Shown: in pieces, positions 28,425 through 36,959 of the stretch
How the letters are laid out: the number at the start of each line of letters is the position of its first letter
Numbering within the stretch: position 1 is the stretch's first letter
Assembly: GCA_016714535.1 (NCBI GenBank)
Contig: JADKDR010000001.1
Coordinates: 682,001-746,000 of the forward strand
Length of the DNA stretch: 64,000 nucleotides
From: Bacteroidota bacterium
GTDB taxonomy: Bacteria; Bacteroidota; Bacteroidia; AKYH767-A; OLB10
Reading direction: 5' to 3'
The notes under the pieces: model-generated
The model's database searches: none
The model's input: only the letters and a program-made list of their open reading frames with translations
Told to the model about the DNA's origin: nothing
Program-made: the position numbers and the translations under genes

Positions 28425-30423
28425 TTACCGGCAAAATTAGTTTAACCCTAGTACCAGAGGTATGTTGCGCATCGTCTTTTAAATCGCTTATGGTTACCGA
28501 TACATCATCCTTTATCTGATAGCTTAAGAGGGCAATACGTTCCTGTGTGATCTTTATTCCCTTGCTTTCATGATGCATGCCATGCTTTAGCTGTCTTAAT
28601 TCGCCTGCCCGCTGTCGACCAATGCCATTATCAGTTACGATGCATTCTATCTTGTCATTACTGCTCACAGAATTAAATTGTACATGCAAATTTTTTTCTC
28701 CTTCCTTAGTAAGCAGTCCGTGCCAAATGGCATTTTCAATAAAAGGTTGCACCAGCAACGAAGGAATGGAAATATCATCATCCTGCAACTCTTTTGTAAT
28801 GGAAATGAAATAATGAAAATCGTTACCCATACGCATCGACTCCAGCGAAAGATATAAATCTAAAAACTTAACCTCTTCATCAAGATCAATAAATGCCTTA
28901 TCGCTACAATCCAGTATCATTCTTAATAAGCGGGCAAATCGTACCAGATAATTGCTAGCCTTTTCATTTTCACCTTTGGTTACAAGATTGTTTATAGCAT
29001 TTAGACAGTTGTAAATAAAATGAGGATTCATTTGGGTACGCAATACTTTTAACTGCAATAGTTGATTGATATGCAAAATTTCGTCCCGTTGGGTTATAAG
29101 TGTAGCGTTCAGTTTATCAAGGATTGACGAATGCCTTTTTTCGAATTGATAATTTCTATAAATAAAGTAGCATAGCAATAACAGTAGAAGCGCTGCAATC
29201 CCTGTTGCCAGCAAAATTCGATTCCTTGATTTTAATTGCGATTGCTGAATGTCATTTTTAGCCTGTAGCTCAATGTTTTCCTTTTCCTTTTTGGCAGTAT
29301 CGTATTTCCTTTCGAGTTCGCGGGTAATGCGAATGTTTTCATCGCGTTGCAAACTATCATTTAACACAACATATGCTTGTTGTACGTTGTAGGCTTCCTG
29401 CCAGTTTCCAATAGCAGCATAGGTTTCCTTTAGTGCTTTCTTTATTTCTATTCTATCAATAATAAAACCAACTTCAGTTGCTATTGAATCTCCTATGGTA
29501 AGATAATGCAATGCCTTATTATAATTTTTTCGCTTTAGCTCACATAGCCCAAGGTATTCATAAACTACTACCAACGATTCATCATAATATTCTTGCCTAT
29601 CATAGATTTCTTTTGCTTTGCTGAGGTACATAAGTGCGCTATCGATTATTCCCATTTCATAGTATTCTATTCCTATTGATTGGGTTGCCATGATATACCC
29701 ATCAAGATTTTCAAATTTTTCGGCTGTTTGCAAAGCCATTCGATAGTAATACATGGCTGAATCGTGATTGTTGCTTTCGCCATATGCCGAAGCAACATTA
29801 TTATATAACTGCGAAAGCTGAAGGGTTAATCCAATTTGTTTGGCAATTTCTAGTGCTTTAAAATCATAATCAAGCGCCTTTTTAAGATCGTTTAAATCAA
29901 AAAACAAACCCGCAATATTCGTATATATTTGTGCAAGTTGTTTCATATTATTGGTTCGTACATAGTACTTTTCTGCTTCAAGGTAATTAATTAATGCCGT
30001 TTTCAGATTGCCTTGTTGCCGGTAATTATTGGCCAAGTTAGTTTGCGCCCGTGCTACTAAAATTTCAAATTCAACTTTGCCTTTGTATTGCATTACTTCA
30101 ACAAAGCAACTAATTGACGAATCCATTTTGCCTTCTAAAGTAAAAAGATTACCCTGACTAATTCGCGTATTTAAATAGGCAAACATGTTTCCTGATTTAG
30201 CATTAATATGCTTAGCAGAATCAATGAGCGCCCGTGAAAGCTCCTTATTCGATTGCAAAACACGATCGGCCAGAAAGGTCATGATTACAACCTTTGCAGA
30301 ATCATTGCTAGTATTTGAAACAACATCTAAAACCGAATCAATATACGTTTCGGTTTGAGCGTGTAGCATACTACATTTAAACAACAATAAGAAAGCAATA
30401 AGAAGAATGATTTTAAATGGCAT
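28417..30423 (-). CDS. TPR-containing LytS-like sensor histidine kinase
   Basis: About 668 aa from ATG 30423, chosen because it opens a signal peptide (MPFKIILLIAFLLLFKCSML|HAQ). Upstream in-frame Met codons add a low-complexity, non-homologous extension. The periplasmic part holds TPR repeats (TNLANNYRQQGNLKTALINY, YNNVASAYGESNNHDSAMYY). A transmembrane helix (ILLATGIAALLLLLLCYFIY) and a coiled linker lead to a His_kinase domain with LRTQMNPHFIYNCLNA (His468), N-box VQPFIENAIWHGL and DNGIG. It donates phosphate to the overlapping LytTR regulator. Confidence 0.92.
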   Translation of the reverse strand: MPFKIILLIAFLLLFKCSMLHAQTETYIDSVLDVVSNTSNDSAKVVIMTFLADRVLQSNKELSRALIDSAKHINAKSGNMFAYLNTRISQGNLFTLEGKMDSSISCFVEVMQYKGKVEFEILVARAQTNLANNYRQQGNLKTALINYLEAEKYYVRTNNMKQLAQIYTNIAGLFFDLNDLKKALDYDFKALEIAKQIGLTLQLSQLYNNVASAYGESNNHDSAMYYYRMALQTAEKFENLDGYIMATQSIGIEYYEMGIIDSALMYLSKAKEIYDRQEYYDESLVVVYEYLGLCELKRKNYNKALHYLTIGDSIATEVGFIIDRIEIKKALKETYAAIGNWQEAYNVQQAYVVLNDSLQRDENIRITRELERKYDTAKKEKENIELQAKNDIQQSQLKSRNRILLATGIAALLLLLLCYFIYRNYQFEKRHSSILDKLNATLITQRDEILHINQLLQLKVLRTQMNPHFIYNCLNAINNLVTKGENEKASNYLVRFARLLRMILDCSDKAFIDLDEEVKFLDLYLSLESMRMGNDFHYFISITKELQDDDISIPSLLVQPFIENAIWHGLLTKEGEKNLHVQFNSVSSNDKIECIVTDNGIGRQRAGELRQLKHGMHHESKGIKITQERIALLSYQIKDDVSVTISDLKDDAQHTSGTRVKLILPVNG

Positions 30424-30487
30424 GCACGAAAATACCATTTCTATATTTGCTTTCAAAATTGGCTTACTTTTACCTTGTAAATACGCT

Positions 30488-31261
30488 ATGGAATTTATTA
30501 TAATCTGTATAACCTCTTTTGGAGCATCGCTCTTAACCTTCTTTTCCGGCTTTGGACTCGGCACCTTATTGTCGCCCGTGTTTATGTTATTTTTTCCGGT
30601 CGAGATTGCCATTGCACTTACCGGCATTGTTCATTTAATTAATAATATTTTTAAAATTTTTCTGGTAGGTAAAAGTGCGAGCAAAAAGATTTTGCTCTAT
30701 TTTGGAATTACTGCAGTTGCCGGTGCCCTTATGGGTGCATGGCTGCTCACCAAAATTTCTCATATGCCTGTTATACATTCTTATTCAATCGGTGACCATT
30801 TGTTTCAGATAACAGTTTTAAAATTAGTAATAGCCGCATTGCTTGTAATTTTTTCGCTGATGGATGTAATTCCTTACTTCGAGAAAATGCAGTTTGGAAA
30901 AAAATGGCTTGTACCCGGAGGATTTATAAGTGGTTTTTTTGGAGGGCTATCAGGACATCAGGGCGCCCTGCGCAGCGCCTTTCTAATTAAAACAGGAATA
31001 AGCAAACAGGCGTTTATTGGCACTACGTGTGTCATCAGCACATGTGTAGACATATCGCGACTAAGCATTTACTCGGCTGAATTTTTAAAACCTGAATTAC
31101 TACAAAACATTCCATTAATAATTGGTGCTGCTATGGCTGCTATAGCGGGCGCCATTTTGGGTAATAAATTATTAAAGAAGATTACCATCACCTTTTTACA
31201 GCGCTTTGTTGCGATAATGCTTTTGGTAATTTCTCTTTGTCTTGGAGCCGGATTAATTTAA
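30488..31261 (+). CDS. TauE/SafE-family membrane permease (sulfite/organosulfur exporter-like)
   Basis: 257 aa from ATG 30488 (the longer ORF from 30407 adds a non-membrane tail overlapping the divergent kinase gene). Hydrophobic helices are seen throughout (FIIICITSFGASLLTFFSGF, IAALLVIFSLMDVI, IPLIIGAAMAAIAGAILGNK) with the central GGFISGFFGGLSGHQGALRS, the family-typical G-rich loop. Family members move sulfite, sulfoacetate or related anions across the inner membrane; the substrate here is unknown. It is divergent from the kinase with only 64 bases between starts. Confidence 0.85.
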   Translation: MEFIIICITSFGASLLTFFSGFGLGTLLSPVFMLFFPVEIAIALTGIVHLINNIFKIFLVGKSASKKILLYFGITAVAGALMGAWLLTKISHMPVIHSYSIGDHLFQITVLKLVIAALLVIFSLMDVIPYFEKMQFGKKWLVPGGFISGFFGGLSGHQGALRSAFLIKTGISKQAFIGTTCVISTCVDISRLSIYSAEFLKPELLQNIPLIIGAAMAAIAGAILGNKLLKKITITFLQRFVAIMLLVISLCLGAGLI

Positions 31262-31324
31262 TTTAAGCTATAAATTCGCACAATCTTTAATAGTTTAGCA
31301 AAGAATTTTTTAACATCATTGTAT

Positions 31325-32335
31325 ATGAGTTTATATAAAGAAATTTATCACACATCTTATCTGTTAGACAAAACAATATTAGTTACCGGAGGAGCCGGAT
31401 TTATTGGAAGCAATATTGTAGAATACCTTTTGCACCACGGTGCAAAAAAAGTGCGTGTGCTTGATAATCTGTCAAATGGTTTTCAAAAGAATATTGACCT
31501 TTTTCGTTCACATCCCAATTTCGAATACATGCATGGAGATATAGTTAACTACCATGATTGCCATAGGGCATGCGCTGGTGTTGATTTAATTTCGCATCAG
31601 GCTGCATTAGGCTCTGTGCCACGGTCTATTGAAAACCCGCTAGCAACGCACAATGCCAACGCCACCGGATTTATCAATATGCTAAATGCGGCCCGTCAGG
31701 CTAACGTGCAACGATTTGTATACGCAAGTTCATCCTCGGTATATGGTGATAGTATAGCATCACCGAAACATGAAGCGGATCTGGGCACTCCCCTATCGCC
31801 TTATGCCGTAAGCAAATTAACCAACGAATTGTATGGAAACATTTTTGGCCTTACGTATGGCATTAAAACCATTGGCCTACGTTACTTTAATGTATTTGGA
31901 CCACGGCAAGACCCAAACGGACCGTATGCTGCGGCAATTCCCATTTTTATGAACGGCCTGCTGCACAATACGCCTGTTTTTATTAATGGCGATGGTAGTA
32001 CCACCCGCGATTTTACGTTTGTAGCTAATGCTGTTCAAGCAAACATACGAGCACTTTGCGCTACTGATGATAATGCTTTTACACGTGTTTACAATATTGC
32101 TGTTGGAAAAAGCACATCGCTCAACGAATTGTTTACGATGCTAAAATCCATTGCACGCAGCACGCAAAATCCTGTGTATCGTGAAGAGCGTGCAGGAGAT
32201 GTTAAGCATTCTCTTGCTTCGGTCGACTTGGCCAGGAAACACCTGGCTTACAACCCATCATTTGATATGGCCGAAGGATTGCGAATTACATATCAATGGT
32301 TTGAAGCCACCTTTGGAAACAAATTGCAGGCTTAA
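31325..32335 (+). CDS. NAD-dependent sugar epimerase of the extended SDR family (WbpP/TviC-like)
   Basis: 336 aa from ATG 31325. The N-terminus has the dinucleotide-binding motif VTGGAGFIGSNI (GxxGxxG) and LDNLSNG. The active site is SSSSVYGD with Y-x3-K in SPYAVSKLTNELY. The region RYFNVFGPRQDPNGPYAAAI and NGDGSTTRDFTFVAN is typical of UDP-N-acetylglucosamine 4-epimerases such as WbpP/TviC. These supply GalNAc-type sugars for O-antigen or capsule. The order of motifs and length are normal. It appears as a single gene between the TauE-like permease and msrBA. Confidence 0.88.
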   Translation: MSLYKEIYHTSYLLDKTILVTGGAGFIGSNIVEYLLHHGAKKVRVLDNLSNGFQKNIDLFRSHPNFEYMHGDIVNYHDCHRACAGVDLISHQAALGSVPRSIENPLATHNANATGFINMLNAARQANVQRFVYASSSSVYGDSIASPKHEADLGTPLSPYAVSKLTNELYGNIFGLTYGIKTIGLRYFNVFGPRQDPNGPYAAAIPIFMNGLLHNTPVFINGDGSTTRDFTFVANAVQANIRALCATDDNAFTRVYNIAVGKSTSLNELFTMLKSIARSTQNPVYREERAGDVKHSLASVDLARKHLAYNPSFDMAEGLRITYQWFEATFGNKLQA

Positions 32336-32373
32336 CAAAACCTTAATCCATAGATTTCCGTTTGTATGTAAGT

Positions 32374-32397
32374 ATTAAGACTTATAAACGTCTTAAT
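32374..32397. promoter_or_regulatory. Inverted repeat upstream of msrBA
   Basis: ATTAAGAC and GTCTTAAT form a perfect 8-bp inverted repeat with an 8-base spacer, 20 bases before the ATG at 32417. It could be an operator for a dimeric regulator or part of the epimerase transcript end. There is no T-run after it, which argues against a simple terminator. Confidence 0.35.
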
Positions 32398-32416
32398 CTT
32401 TAAAACTGAAGAAAAA

Positions 32417-33472
32417 ATGCGTGTTATAAAATTTTATACAATGATGATGCTGCTTGCGCTAAACGCAAGCTGCCAGCAGGAAGAAGTAATAAACAATAAA
32501 GTCGAAATGGAAAATAATAAAAATGCACCTACTGTGACTAAAACAGAAACTGAATGGAAGAAACAGCTATCTCCAGATCAATATTATATACTGCGCGAAA
32601 AAGGAACCGAAAGGCCCTTTACCGGGGCACTGCTGATGAATAAAGAAAAAGGTGTTTATACATGTGCAGGTTGCGGCAACGAACTATTTACCGATGAAAT
32701 GAAATTTGATTCTCATTGTGGATGGCCAAGCTTCGATCGTGAAATTGAAGGCGGCAAGATTGTGCAAACTACCGATGGTACGCATGGTATGACACGCACC
32801 GAAATTACCTGTGGTACATGTGGAGGACACCTTGGTCATATATTTGACGATGGGCCAACCGAGACCGGAAATCGCTATTGCGTAAACTCGCTCTCGCTAG
32901 AATTTGTTGCTGCTACTAATAAAGAATTAACCTCAACTAATATGGACACCGTTACACTTGGCGGTGGATGCTTTTGGTGTGTAGAAGCCGTGTATCAAAT
33001 GCTGGATGGCGTAATAAGTGTAGAGTCAGGATATAGCGGAGGCACAATTAAAAACCCCGCCTACCGTGAGGTTTGCAATGGCACTACCGGCCATGCCGAA
33101 GTAGTGCAAATTGCATTTGATGCTGATAAAACAAGTTTCGAAGAAATACTTAAAGTGTTTTTTACCGTGCACGACCCTACCACACTCAACCGACAAGGTG
33201 CAGATGTTGGCACACAATACCGTAGTGCGATATATTATCGCACCCCTGAACAAAAAGAAAGTGCAGAAAAAATAATTGACGAGCTGAACAAAGCGATGGT
33301 ATATGATCAGAAAATTGTAACGGAGGTAGCACCATTTTCAGTTTTCTATAAGGCCGAAGATTATCATCAGAATTACTTTAGCCAAAATAAAGAAGAGCCC
33401 TATTGCCGCATGGTTATTCAACCTAAGATTGCTAAGTTTGAAAAAGTATTTAAGGAGAGGATAAAGAGATAA
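32417..33472 (+). CDS. msrBA: Lipid-anchored fused methionine sulfoxide reductase, MsrB-MsrA order
   Basis: 351 aa. The N-terminus has a lipoprotein-like signal ending NASC (Cys19), so the enzyme likely works in the envelope. Residues about 44-165 are MsrB, reducing the R-epimer of methionine sulfoxide: zinc Cys pairs C83-x2-C86 and C132-x2-C135, HCGWPSF, and catalytic Cys155 in RYCVNS. Residues about 177-350 are MsrA, reducing the S-epimer: GGGCFWCVEAVY with catalytic Cys185, then GYSGG, GHAEVVQ, and HQNYF. The B-A order is the reverse of PilB-type MsrA-MsrB fusions. All key residues are present. Confidence 0.93.
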   Translation: MRVIKFYTMMMLLALNASCQQEEVINNKVEMENNKNAPTVTKTETEWKKQLSPDQYYILREKGTERPFTGALLMNKEKGVYTCAGCGNELFTDEMKFDSHCGWPSFDREIEGGKIVQTTDGTHGMTRTEITCGTCGGHLGHIFDDGPTETGNRYCVNSLSLEFVAATNKELTSTNMDTVTLGGGCFWCVEAVYQMLDGVISVESGYSGGTIKNPAYREVCNGTTGHAEVVQIAFDADKTSFEEILKVFFTVHDPTTLNRQGADVGTQYRSAIYYRTPEQKESAEKIIDELNKAMVYDQKIVTEVAPFSVFYKAEDYHQNYFSQNKEEPYCRMVIQPKIAKFEKVFKERIKR

Positions 33473-33494
33473 AAATTCTAAAGTAAAAGCAGAC

Positions 33495-33531
33495 CAAACC
33501 TCACCCTACCCCTCTCCTTAAGGAGAGGGGT
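33495..33531. repeat. Palindromic REP-like element (AAACCTCACCCTACCCCTCT...)
   Basis: A perfect 24-bp palindrome (ACCCCTCTCCTT/AAGGAGAGGGGT, 33508-33531) is preceded by AAACCTCACCCT. The same layout appears in inverse orientation inside a coding sequence at 35655-35687. It lies between convergent genes and could also act as a bidirectional stem-loop. Confidence 0.7.
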
Positions 33532-33642
33532 AATGCGCTGCGCTTGTATTCAAGCAATAGTGCGCTCTTTGCACTCGCTCGTGTCCCGCTAGTGAAAAGT
33601 ATTTTGGCCTCCTGCTTTTTGCACTTTTTTTTGCTTTTATTT

Positions 33643-35160
33643 TCAACGCAAGATAACAACTTTTCCACTCTCGCGTCTTTCATTTTTATTTGAAGTTACC
33701 CGCCAAAAATAAATCCCATTATTTAATTGCTCCGTATGCACCAACAAATTTTTAAAAGTGCCATACAAATTTTTGCGCAATACTTCATTGCCATAACTAT
33801 CGTACAACACAAAAAGTAAATTCTCGTTGGTAGGGATATTGTATTTTATATAGAAAGAATTGTTTGCAGGATTAGGAAACAACCTAACCCCCAACCTCTC
33901 TACCGTGGGAGATAGGAGTGAAAGCCCTAAGGTATCACAAGGACTCCCCGGCAACACTCCCAAATCATAATTGGGGAAATTGGGGATTGAAAAATTGTAC
34001 CGAGGCAAAATAATTGCATGTTGATTTACATTACAAGCAAGCCCACCACTATCTGGGTTTTCTATTGCATGCATAGCAAATGTGCCAGTAGATGTAGTAA
34101 TGTAAATTTTACCATCCACTCCTATTTGATGCAATACGAATACAGTATTGATTCCTAATGGCGCCTGAAAACCATCATATACAGCAACAGTTACCTCGCT
34201 TGCAGGTATATTTGCAGCTTGCAAATCATACTGCAAAATATTGATAGCATCAAGATTTACATAAGCATACCTTGAATTAGGAGAAACACTTGCGCCAATG
34301 CTAAAGGAATTAGTAGGATAAACAATGGTATCAATTAATGTTAATGTGCCACTGCACCTATCAAAATCAAAAAAAGCACAGCCTTGAATGTAGCTTAAAA
34401 TAAGTTTGCTGCCATCTGGCGAAAAACATGCTTGGCCTATTTGTGCACTATCTACTGGAAAATTTAAATGACTTGCAATGATTATAGTGTCTGGCTGTAT
34501 ATTCAAAACATAGTACCCCAATTGCAGTTGATTTCTACTTTCAGGCACTAAAACCCACCAATCGCGTCCATTGGCATGCTTACAGGCTGTAATTCCTCCA
34601 ACAAATAATGTATCATCGATTAATATTTCATTTTTAATAATGACTTCGCCCCTGTTGGCATCTAATGACATATCTATAGTACTACAATAAAGGTATCTTG
34701 GCCTATTTAAAGGCAGCGGAAAATCAATGGTTTCATGAAACAAAAAATACAAACTATCACTATTGGGTTTGGGAATAATAATATTGCCCTGTGGAATAAA
34801 TAATCCACCGATATAATAAGTATTTGTATAGGCACTTGGGTTTAGCCCACTTCCATTTTTCATTGTGTCATCTTTTGCATTTGCTACATAAACACCATTT
34901 GTATAAAAAAGAATGGCTCCCGTATCGTTGCTTATGGCTGCATTTGCTCGGCTAGCATATAGCCAACGTGGGTGCTTGTATAAATAAAACGAATTATTAG
35001 GGTATTCAACAGTCATGCCACCTAAATTTGTATCTACTGAGTAGCTGGCATATCCCAATGGCCAATAATTACTTCTACCTTGACTAAAAATATGCATAGA
35101 ATAAATACAAAATAGAAGTGTAATGATTAAACATTTGCCTTCGGTTGGTGTTTTCACCAC
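33643..35160 (-). CDS. T9SS type A protein, propeller-like, paralogue of 35360-36877
   Basis: 505 aa from a GTG start, with a signal segment (CLIITLLFCIYSMHIFSQ). The body has repeated WxYxx/FxFD strands with GQACFSPDGSKL and SVSPNSRYAYV, as in WD40-type or 7-blade propellers. The C-terminus is a T9SS sorting domain (RLFPNPANNSFYIKYNIPTN ... NNGIYFWRVTSNKNE, ending GKVVILR). It shares long blocks with the gene just upstream (SPCDTLGL, FPNYDLG, NGRDWW), so the pair arose by tandem duplication. The linker before the sorting domain (LLSPTVERLGV) coincides with a degenerate copy of the palindromic element. Ligand and role are unknown. Confidence 0.82.
   Translation of the reverse strand: MVKTPTEGKCLIITLLFCIYSMHIFSQGRSNYWPLGYASYSVDTNLGGMTVEYPNNSFYLYKHPRWLYASRANAAISNDTGAILFYTNGVYVANAKDDTMKNGSGLNPSAYTNTYYIGGLFIPQGNIIIPKPNSDSLYFLFHETIDFPLPLNRPRYLYCSTIDMSLDANRGEVIIKNEILIDDTLFVGGITACKHANGRDWWVLVPESRNQLQLGYYVLNIQPDTIIIASHLNFPVDSAQIGQACFSPDGSKLILSYIQGCAFFDFDRCSGTLTLIDTIVYPTNSFSIGASVSPNSRYAYVNLDAINILQYDLQAANIPASEVTVAVYDGFQAPLGINTVFVLHQIGVDGKIYITTSTGTFAMHAIENPDSGGLACNVNQHAIILPRYNFSIPNFPNYDLGVLPGSPCDTLGLSLLSPTVERLGVRLFPNPANNSFYIKYNIPTNENLLFVLYDSYGNEVLRKNLYGTFKNLLVHTEQLNNGIYFWRVTSNKNERRESGKVVILR
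33880..33920. repeat. Degenerate palindromic element inside the linker of a T9SS gene
   Basis: CAACCTAACCCCCAACCTCTC followed by a GTGGGAGATAGGAG-like arm resembles the element at 33495-33531. It sits in frame just before the T9SS sorting domain. The resemblance is imperfect. Confidence 0.4.
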
Positions 35161-35347
35161 CCGCTATGGATTCAGTTTTTGTGCCCATCATTTTGTGCAT
35201 ATTTTGTTGCGCTTGTGAAACGTCTTGAATTAAAAGTTTTGTTTGAAGTTTATTCTGTGCATCAATTTCAAATTGAAAACAAAACACAACGGTAACAATA
35301 TACGTTACGTGCAAAAAGGTTTTTCTTAAAGAATTAAATGGCATCAT
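35084..35347 (-). CDS. Small secreted protein, unknown (tentative)
   Basis: An 87-aa ORF starting 12 bases after the stop of the gene at 35360. Residues 1-31 look like a signal peptide (RKTFLHVTYIVTVVFCFQFE, then IDAQ). The mature part (NKLQTKLLIQDVSQAQQNMH) is helical and polar. Its last ~25 codons overlap the start of the 33643-35160 gene in another frame, so the true C-terminus may be altered by a frameshift. No family is recognised. Position between two paralogous T9SS genes on the same strand suggests cotranscription. Confidence 0.4.
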   Translation of the reverse strand: MMPFNSLRKTFLHVTYIVTVVFCFQFEIDAQNKLQTKLLIQDVSQAQQNMHKMMGTKTESIAGGENTNRRQMFNHYTSILYLFYAYF

Positions 35348-35359
35348 TTCATATTTTCC

Positions 35360-36877
35360 TTAGTGCAAGATAACAATTTTTCCGCTCGCACAATACACCC
35401 CAAACCCCTGAAGGGGCTTACCTATGCTCGGCTGGCTTTTGGAGTTATTATCAGATACCACCCGCCAAAAATAAATACCATTATCCAATTGCTCCGTATG
35501 CACCAACAAATTTTTAAAACTCCCATACAAATTTTTGCGCATAACTTCTTTACCATAACTATCGTACAGCACAAAAAGTAAATTCTCATTTGTAGGAATA
35601 TCATACTTTATGTAAAAAGAATTATTGGCAGGATTGGGCGCAAGTCGTATTGCTCCCTCTCCTTTGGAGAGGGCTGGGGTGAGGTTTAACCCAAGCGTAT
35701 CGCAAGGACTCCCCGCCAAAGGCCCCAAATCATAATTTGGAAAATTGGGTATAGTAACATTAAACCTACCAAGCGACAAGGAATGTTGTAAAACATTGCA
35801 TAAGGTATCTGCACTATCTGGTTGGTCTATTACATGTAAAGAGAAAGTAGCATTACCAGTACTAATATATATTTTACCAGCGGGGCCAAGTTGATGCAAT
35901 ACAAAAGAGGTTGGCCACGGTGGGTTAGGGTCATAAAAACCATCGTTTACAGCAACCGTATCAAGACTGGCTGCCATGTTGCTTGCCTGCAAATCGAATT
36001 GGAATATGTATGGGCCGTGTGAAACATAGCCATATCTTGAATTAGGTGAAGTAGAACTACCTATCCAATAAAAGCTATCTATATACAAATAGTATTGAGG
36101 ATTACTTAGTAAACCAGTACATCTATCAAAATCATAAAAATATGTGTGATCCCAAGTTTGATTCCAAATATATTTACTACCATCAGGCGAAAAACAAGCT
36201 TGGCCAATTCCTAAATGATTCAAATAAAAATTTTGATGATTTACAATAATAGTATCTGGTGTTATTAGCAAAACATAATAACCACCATCGTTGCCGTACT
36301 CTGGTGCAACAAGCCACCAATCGCGGCCATTGGCATGTTTGGTTGCAGTGAGGCATCCAGAAACTAATGTGTCCGATATTAAAATATTATTCTTTACTAT
36401 CACCTCACCCTCACCACTATCACTTTTAATATTTATAATGGAATAGTATAAAAAATTTGGTCTATAAAAAATATCAATATCGTTGGTTTCGTGAAACAAA
36501 TAATACAAACTATCACTACCAGGTTTTGTAATTATTAAGTCGGCTTGTGGAATTTTTAACCCATAATAATTCCATTGAGTTGTGTACCAGCTTGGGTTGA
36601 GACCGCTGCCATTTAGCATAGTATCATCTTGGGCATTGGCAATGTATACACCATTGGTATAAAACAAAAGTGTACCATTGCTATCGCATATACTGGCATT
36701 AGCAAATTCGAAATTCATATCGCGATAAAAAAAATATGCCGAATCAAAATGGTGGTTGCTAAAATCCATGTTTACATTTCCAAATGGGCTCCCACCCCAA
36801 CTCTCATATCCCAAAATCCATTTATTGCTTAATTGCGATATGCATAATTGCTGGAAGCCAACTAATAATACTAACAT
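35360..36877 (-). CDS. T9SS type A protein, propeller-like, paralogue of 33643-35160
   Basis: 505 aa. The signal segment (MLVLLVGFQQLCISQ) is short and lacks the basic n-region. An ATG-AAA-TTT-CTT start 17 bases upstream in another frame (36894) suggests a missing base at the 5' end. The body matches its neighbour (GQACFSPDGSKYIW, STSPNSRYGYV, NGRDWWLVAPE). The T9SS domain (RLAPNPANNSFYIKYDIPTN ... NGIYFWRVVSDNNS) is preceded by LTPALSKGEGA and interrupted by KPLQGFGVYC. Both inserts are translations of palindromic repeats (35655-35687 and 35390-35425), so the two elements have lengthened the protein without breaking the frame. Confidence 0.82.
   Translation of the reverse strand: MLVLLVGFQQLCISQLSNKWILGYESWGGSPFGNVNMDFSNHHFDSAYFFYRDMNFEFANASICDSNGTLLFYTNGVYIANAQDDTMLNGSGLNPSWYTTQWNYYGLKIPQADLIITKPGSDSLYYLFHETNDIDIFYRPNFLYYSIINIKSDSGEGEVIVKNNILISDTLVSGCLTATKHANGRDWWLVAPEYGNDGGYYVLLITPDTIIVNHQNFYLNHLGIGQACFSPDGSKYIWNQTWDHTYFYDFDRCTGLLSNPQYYLYIDSFYWIGSSTSPNSRYGYVSHGPYIFQFDLQASNMAASLDTVAVNDGFYDPNPPWPTSFVLHQLGPAGKIYISTGNATFSLHVIDQPDSADTLCNVLQHSLSLGRFNVTIPNFPNYDLGPLAGSPCDTLGLNLTPALSKGEGAIRLAPNPANNSFYIKYDIPTNENLLFVLYDSYGKEVMRKNLYGSFKNLLVHTEQLDNGIYFWRVVSDNNSKSQPSIGKPLQGFGVYCASGKIVILH
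35390..35425. repeat. Palindromic element inside the sorting-domain coding region
   Basis: CCCCT-GA-AGGGG at 35405-35416 forms the centre. It encodes the extra residues KPLQGFGVYC near the C-terminus, absent from the paralogue, where TSNKNERRESGKVVILR runs straight through. Confidence 0.5.
35655..35687. repeat. Palindromic REP-like element inside the linker of a T9SS gene
   Basis: CCCTCTCC-TTT-GGAGAGGG (35655-35673) followed by CTGGGGTGAGGTTT is the inverse-orientation counterpart of the 33495-33531 element. It encodes LTPALSKGEG just ahead of the sorting domain. Confidence 0.65.
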
Positions 36878-36910
36878 GAGAAAAGAAATTTCATTTTAAT
36901 TATTAAATAT

Positions 36911-36940
36911 AAAAAAGGCTCATGATATTAATCACGAGCC
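36911..36940 (-). terminator. Rho-independent terminator of the 36960-37076 short ORF
   Basis: GGCTC-A-TGAT/ATCA-C-GAGCC (36917-36940) is a hairpin with one mismatch. On the minus strand it is followed by TTTTTTATATTT. The only candidate minus-strand gene in front of it is the 38-codon ORF. Confidence 0.6.
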
Positions 36941-36959
36941 TTTATGTTAAAAATTATTT

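Noticed and set aside
33501..33683. 60-codon minus-strand ORF after msrBA
   Set aside because: It spans the 24-bp palindrome and overlaps the end of the T9SS gene at 33643. It has no recognisable feature.
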